Shown in pieces: positions 7,252 through 8,751 of a DNA stretch of 8,751 nt. Position numbers and translations under genes: made by a program. The DNA is from Promethearchaeota archaeon (GTDB taxonomy: Archaea > Asgardarchaeota > Lokiarchaeia > Sigynarchaeales > SOKP01). How positions within the stretch are numbered: position 1 is the stretch's first letter; the number at the start of each line of letters is the position of its first letter. Location: NCBI GenBank assembly GCA_019057735.1, contig JAHLWV010000088.1, positions 1 to 8,751 of the forward strand, in the 5' to 3' direction. The notes under the pieces were generated by a model. That model saw nothing but the letters and a program-made list of their open reading frames with translations. It searched no databases and was not told the origin of the DNA.

Positions 7252-8538
7252 CTATTGTTTATATTTTTCTAAAGCACGGTCAATTTCTTGAGCTGCTACA
7301 TTTAATACATCCTCTGGATTACCCCCATTACGAATATCCTCAAAGGCTCTATTAATAATTTTCTCCCATTCTAAGTATCCTGGAGTTTTTGGGCGTACCA
7401 TTGCTGTATTTTCCGACTCAAAAAGAACTAATAGAACGGCATCATCGCCAATTTCTTCAGCTTCTTGTTTTGCATATGCCAGGGTATGTTTATTCCCGGA
7501 TAGATTTCTATCGTGTTTGTAATAAATTATATTTCCCTCTTTTAGAGTCAAAAATTTAACAAACTCCGCGGCAGCTTCTTTGTGTTTGCTATATTTACTT
7601 ATTCCAATATGCCAGCTACCTGTAGGAGTTACCGGTTCCCCTTCTTCAAAATAAGGATGTGGTGCATAAATCCAGTTTAGGTCACTTACGCTATTGAAAT
7701 TACCAATATGCCAAGGTCCAGTTAATATTATTGCCAGTTTACCCGCTTTAAATAATTCAGGTGACTGAAAAGGTCCCATGCCGAGAGGACTTATTTTATA
7801 TTTATTAAATAAGTCCTGGTAAAATTGGGTCGCTTGTATCCAGGGTTCCTCTGTAATATAACCGGTGGCTTTAAATCCATCGGGACTTACACCTCTGCCA
7901 CCCAAGGACTGAGCCAATGGCAGCATCTGATATGGCCTGCTAAACTGGTCAAATGCTAATCCCCATATATCAGTCTGTCCATCATTATTTGTATCCACTG
8001 TTAGCTTTTGTGCTGCACTAACAACCTGTTTCCACGTCCATCTTTTTGCGGGGTCTATAGACGGAATTTCTACTCCATATTTTTTAAAGAGAACTACGTT
8101 GATAAACATACCAACACTAGAAGAGTTTAAAGGTGCTGCCATGAATTGCCCATCAAAGCTTCCACCATTTAATGCTGCATCTACAAATTCACCTTTTTCC
8201 TCAGAATTAAAATATTTATCCAAAGGTTCCAGGTAGTCTTTAATACTATAATTTGCGACCAATGGGGCATCCACATTTAATATATCTATTTCGTCACTTT
8301 TTACCTGCATTTTTGTTTCAATTACTTCAAACATTTGTTCAAAAGGATAACCATTAAGCCTTACATCAATATCCGGATGTTTGCTTTCAAACTCTTCTAC
8401 GACTTTTTCCAAATTTTTTACAATATTTTGATATGTAAGAAAAACAATAGTTGTTTTCTGTTCAGCCATTACCACACCTGTAAACAACATCATTATCAAA
8501 GACACGATTAAAACAATTCCAATCATACTTCTTTTCAA
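7252..8538 (-). CDS. Sugar ABC transporter substrate-binding protein (CUT1, SBP type 1)
   Basis: This extracytoplasmic binding protein of 428 residues delivers solute to the MalF/MalG-like permeases. Residues 1-25 form a signal peptide: MKRS, a hydrophobic core, and a V-M-A cleavage site before EQKTT. No lipobox cysteine is present, so it should be released by signal peptidase I rather than lipid-anchored. Family features are EEFESKHPDIDV (48-59), a DTNNDGQTDIWGL segment (182-194) common in CUT1 binding proteins, the LTGPWHIGNF hinge (272-281), TGSWHIGISKYSKHKEAAAEFVKFL (306-330) and a C-terminal helical end. Trp275 and Trp309 are candidate sugar-stacking residues. I chose the TTG at 8538 because GGAG stands nine bases upstream. 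The TTG at 8547 touches that site, and the ATG at 8526 is 21 bases from it and would cut the signal peptide's positive end. The ligand is unknown. Confidence 0.92.
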   Translation of the reverse strand: MKRSMIGIVLIVSLIMMLFTGVVMAEQKTTIVFLTYQNIVKNLEKVVEEFESKHPDIDVRLNGYPFEQMFEVIETKMQVKSDEIDILNVDAPLVANYSIKDYLEPLDKYFNSEEKGEFVDAALNGGSFDGQFMAAPLNSSSVGMFINVVLFKKYGVEIPSIDPAKRWTWKQVVSAAQKLTVDTNNDGQTDIWGLAFDQFSRPYQMLPLAQSLGGRGVSPDGFKATGYITEEPWIQATQFYQDLFNKYKISPLGMGPFQSPELFKAGKLAIILTGPWHIGNFNSVSDLNWIYAPHPYFEEGEPVTPTGSWHIGISKYSKHKEAAAEFVKFLTLKEGNIIYYKHDRNLSGNKHTLAYAKQEAEEIGDDAVLLVLFESENTAMVRPKTPGYLEWEKIINRAFEDIRNGGNPEDVLNVAAQEIDRALEKYKQ

Positions 8539-8671
8539 AACGATCAACTCCTTTTTTAATTTTTTAATAAATTAATACTAAAAACTATTTATTTATTCGT
8601 TGTTAATCACCTCCAAAATTTAAGTTAGTGTCCTGGCTTCAAGATAATGTGCTCCTCCAACTTAATACATT
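8539..8671 (-). promoter_or_regulatory. Leader between LacI-type regulator and binding-protein gene, with orphan Shine-Dalgarno sequences
   Basis: The 133-base gap contains two strong ribosome-binding-like sequences not followed by a gene: GGAGGAG (8658-8652) and GGAGGTG (8614-8608). The first stands nine bases before a TTG opening a five-codon frame, MKPGH (8642-8625). An inverted repeat TTAAGTT/AACTTAA (8620-8626 and 8659-8665) brackets that mini-frame, so the ribosome site could be sequestered in RNA. I see no convincing sigma-70 promoter or symmetric LacI-family operator here, although the operon's control region would be expected in it. The regulatory role is inference. Confidence 0.3.
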
Positions 8672-8751
8672 TTAGTCTACTTCGTTTTTTAATCTTCTTA
8701 CTGAATCCCGTTCAATAAGCTCAGTCTCAAACTCCACAGATTTCTTTATTT
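8672..8751 (-). CDS. LacI/GalR-family transcriptional regulator, C-terminal fragment
   Basis: The gene runs off the right edge of the window; only its last 25 complete codons are visible. They encode KKSVEFETELIERDSVRR followed by LKNEVD and the stop at 8672. The pattern of a beta strand ending in TELIERDSVRR closely matches the C-terminus of LacI/GalR sugar-responsive repressors, which often end in a TELIxRxSxR sequence. It is on the same strand and 133 bases upstream of the binding-protein gene, the usual place for a local repressor of a CUT1 sugar operon. The DNA-binding and effector domains lie outside the window, so the effector cannot be judged. Confidence 0.7.
   Translation of the reverse strand, partial: IKKSVEFETELIERDSVRRLKNEVD

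Noticed and set aside
8545..8547. TTG at 8547 as start of the binding-protein gene
   Set aside because: It directly abuts the GGAG sequence. The TTG at 8538 has normal nine-base spacing and gives a standard MKRS signal-peptide start.
1..8751. CRISPR array, tRNA, rRNA or integrase
   Set aside because: No regularly spaced repeat series, no cloverleaf-like or rRNA-like sequence, and no recombinase or transposase coding sequence could be recognised on either strand.

Overview
The window is AT-rich, with strong AGGAGG-type ribosome binding sites and tight same-strand packing. This fits a low-GC anaerobic, Firmicutes-like bacterium. The solute-binding protein has a plain signal peptide and no lipobox cysteine, which would suit a two-membrane lineage such as Halanaerobiales, Atribacterota or Thermotogota. 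No 16S or other taxonomic marker is present, so the assignment is weak.

All recognisable genes lie on the minus strand and read from right to left. At the right edge is the C-terminal end of a LacI/GalR-type regulator (8672-8751). It is followed by a CUT1 (carbohydrate uptake) ABC importer: a binding protein (7252-8538), a MalF-like permease (6205-7062) and a MalG-like permease (5338-6183). No ATPase gene is present, so the importer presumably borrows a shared MsmX/UgpC-type ATPase. Next come an ADP-ribosylglycohydrolase-family protein with an N-terminal charged helical extension (3943-5307), an inosine-uridine-preferring nucleoside hydrolase family protein (2961-3938), a PfkB/ribokinase-family sugar kinase (2025-2908) and a GH30 glucosylceramidase-like glycosidase (568-1910). 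The last two are interrupted by single-base frameshifts: three in the kinase and one in the glycosidase. Both are otherwise full length with catalytic motifs preserved, so they are either very recent pseudogenes or affected by sequencing errors.

The cluster combines import of a sugar-like solute with two enzyme families that break ribosyl (N- or O-) glycosidic bonds, a ribokinase-like kinase and a beta-glucosidase-type enzyme. My reading is that it takes up and dismantles a ribosylated or nucleoside-like glycoside. This is inference, and the substrate is unknown.

Non-coding signals include a perfect 19-bp-arm palindrome between the binding-protein and permease genes (7191-7229), probably setting differential expression. 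A 13-bp direct repeat with 23-bp period lies in front of the GH30 gene (1963-1998). Two orphan Shine-Dalgarno sequences and a short inverted repeat lie between the regulator and the binding-protein gene. The left 567 bases carry no supported gene but hold two imperfect palindromes that look like dispersed genomic repeats (13-55 and 227-274).
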